From positions 1,674,001-1,738,000 of the forward strand of contig NZ_CP119327.1 in assembly GCF_022815905.2 (NCBI RefSeq): 64,000 nucleotides of DNA, given 5' to 3'. Below the pieces are notes generated by a model, which was given only the letters and a program-made list of their open reading frames with translations, ran no database searches and was not told the origin of the DNA. Origin of the DNA: Staphylococcus sp. NRL 16/872 (lineage in GTDB: Bacteria > Bacillota > Bacilli > Staphylococcales > Staphylococcaceae). This document shows positions 62,927 through 64,000 of this stretch, one piece after another; the stretch's first letter is position 1, and each line of letters starts with the position of its first letter. Position numbers and translations under genes: made by a program.

Positions 62927-64000
62927 ATGTCCACACATAAAGAACAATCACAACTTAGTCTAGATGAAATTAACAACACTGTTGATTTTAGTGGTGACAA
63001 AAGTGCCAGTCAGAAATTTTTAGCCTTTTTAGGCCCAGGTTTATTAGTTGCAGTTGGCTATATGGATCCTGGAAATTGGATTACTTCTATGCAAGGTGGC
63101 GCTCAATTTGGTTATACCTTACTCTTTGTTATACTTATTTCAAGTTTATCCGCTATGCTATTACAAAGTATGACCGTTCGTTTAGGTATCGCTACTGGGA
63201 AAGATTTAGCACAAATGACTCGCCATTATCTAAATAAACCTATTGCTATCACCTTTTGGATTATTGCTGAACTAGCAATTATCGCTACTGATATAGCTGA
63301 AGTTATAGGGAGTGCAATTGCCTTAGATTTACTATTCAATATTCCGTTAATTGTTGGGGCATTGATTACGGTACTAGATGTCTTCTTATTACTGTTCATT
63401 ATGAAATTTGGTTTCCGAAAGATTGAAGCCATCGTAGGAACGCTAATATTTACTGTGCTTGTTATATTCATATTCGAAGTTTTTATATCTTCTCCTAAAG
63501 TGATTTACATTCTAAACGGATTCATTCCACATCAACAAATTATAACGAATCATAGTATTTTATATATAGCATTAGGTATTATAGGGGCTACTATCATGCC
63601 TCATAATCTATATCTACATTCATCTATCGTTCAATCCCGTAAATATAATCGCGAAAGTAATGTAGATAAAGCACAAGCGATTAAATATGCCACTATCGAT
63701 TCAAATATTCAACTAAGTATTGCTTTTATTGTTAATTGTTTATTATTAGTGCTAGGTGCGGCACTATTTTATGGTGTGAATGCAGATGAATTAGGTGGTT
63801 TCTATGATTTATATCATGCCCTTCAAACTCAACCTATTTTAGGACCAGTATTAGGAAGTATAATGAGTACATTATTTGCTGTTGCTTTACTTGCTTCAGG
63901 TCAAAATTCAACTATTACTGGTACATTATCGGGACAAATTGTAATGGAAGGATTTTTAAAACTTTCTATTCCTAATTGGGTACGCCGTCTTATCACTCGA
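62927..64000 (+). CDS. mntH: Nramp manganese transporter MntH, N-terminal part (runs off right edge)
   Basis: 358 codons, open to the right edge, of about 450 usual. Starts [20 protein letters not shown] at ATG 62927-62929 with AAGGAGTG 6-8 nt upstream. Nramp motifs: [13 protein letters not shown] (helix 1 metal site), [13 protein letters not shown] and [19 protein letters not shown] (helix 6). Proton-coupled Mn(II) importer, about nine helices in the visible part. Confidence 0.96.
   Translation, partial: MSTHKEQSQLSLDEINNTVDFSGDKSASQKFLAFLGPGLLVAVGYMDPGNWITSMQGGAQFGYTLLFVILISSLSAMLLQSMTVRLGIATGKDLAQMTRHYLNKPIAITFWIIAELAIIATDIAEVIGSAIALDLLFNIPLIVGALITVLDVFLLLFIMKFGFRKIEAIVGTLIFTVLVIFIFEVFISSPKVIYILNGFIPHQQIITNHSILYIALGIIGATIMPHNLYLHSSIVQSRKYNRESNVDKAQAIKYATIDSNIQLSIAFIVNCLLLVLGAALFYGVNADELGGFYDLYHALQTQPILGPVLGSIMSTLFAVALLASGQNSTITGTLSGQIVMEGFLKLSIPNWVRRLITR

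Noticed and set aside
63226..63471. 81-codon minus-strand frame opposite mntH
   Set aside because: Antisense shadow of the Nramp transmembrane coding sequence, which continues in frame to the window edge.

Overview
The window is a chromosomal segment of a low-GC Gram-positive coccus of the genus Staphylococcus. The evidence is the gene order and protein sequences (mraZ-to-divIVA division cluster, bshC, sdhCAB, pheST, ylb/yla genes, ctaAB, pyc, mntH), T-box leaders on ileS and pheST, and phenol-soluble modulin beta (PSM-beta) genes. It looks like a coagulase-negative species. Loci that in S. aureus sit in this neighbourhood (isd between trmH/spoU and rpmF; hla and neighbours near the PSM-beta genes) are absent. 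The PSM-beta peptides resemble the gonococcal growth inhibitors of S. haemolyticus. The exact species cannot be fixed from the sequence alone.

Layout. 1-16900: the division and cell-wall cluster, read on the minus strand: mraZ, rsmH, ftsL, pbp1, mraY, murD, divIB, ftsA, ftsZ, pgeF(ylmD), ylmE, sepF, ylmG, ylmH, divIVA, then ileS (truncated by the left edge) behind its own T-box. 17000-20100: bshC (bacillithiol), a GNAT acetyltransferase and a HAD nucleotidase. 20200-21750: eight tandem PSM-beta genes with a regulatory region that has AgrA-like direct repeats and a perfect cre site. 22130-24340: tRNA-Arg, then murI-rdgB-yfcE. 24650-28010: sdhCAB. 28400-35760: uvrC, trxA, and zapA-cvpA-polX-mutS2. 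36000-41600: rnhC, a repeat-rich spacer, and pheST with a Phe T-box. 41680-49250: trmH-like methylase, rpmF/DUF177, tmcAL, coaD/rsmD and the ylb group. 49500-55800: heme A and cytochrome oxidase assembly (ctaM, ctaB, ctaA) and pyruvate carboxylase. 56100-62670: ftsW, ylaN, ylaL/ylaI-like genes, typA, ylaF-like, an inositol monophosphatase and a DUF1054 protein. 62927-64000: mntH (truncated by the right edge) behind a clear MntR-type operator.

Most genes are conserved housekeeping genes in ordinary synteny. No phage, IS element, CRISPR array or restriction system was seen. The unusual material is in the PSM-beta array and in the non-coding DNA. That includes a STAR-type repeat before pyc with a degenerate relative before mntH, a family of about 130-bp palindromic repeats between rnhC and pheT, a roughly 100-nt imperfect palindrome after sdhB, Fur-like and cre-like sites before sdhC, and a triple GTGG MraZ box. 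The ylmH gene appears to start at an AUA codon. Several start codons were moved from the longest open frame to an internal codon by ribosome-binding site and family length; each case is stated in its entry.
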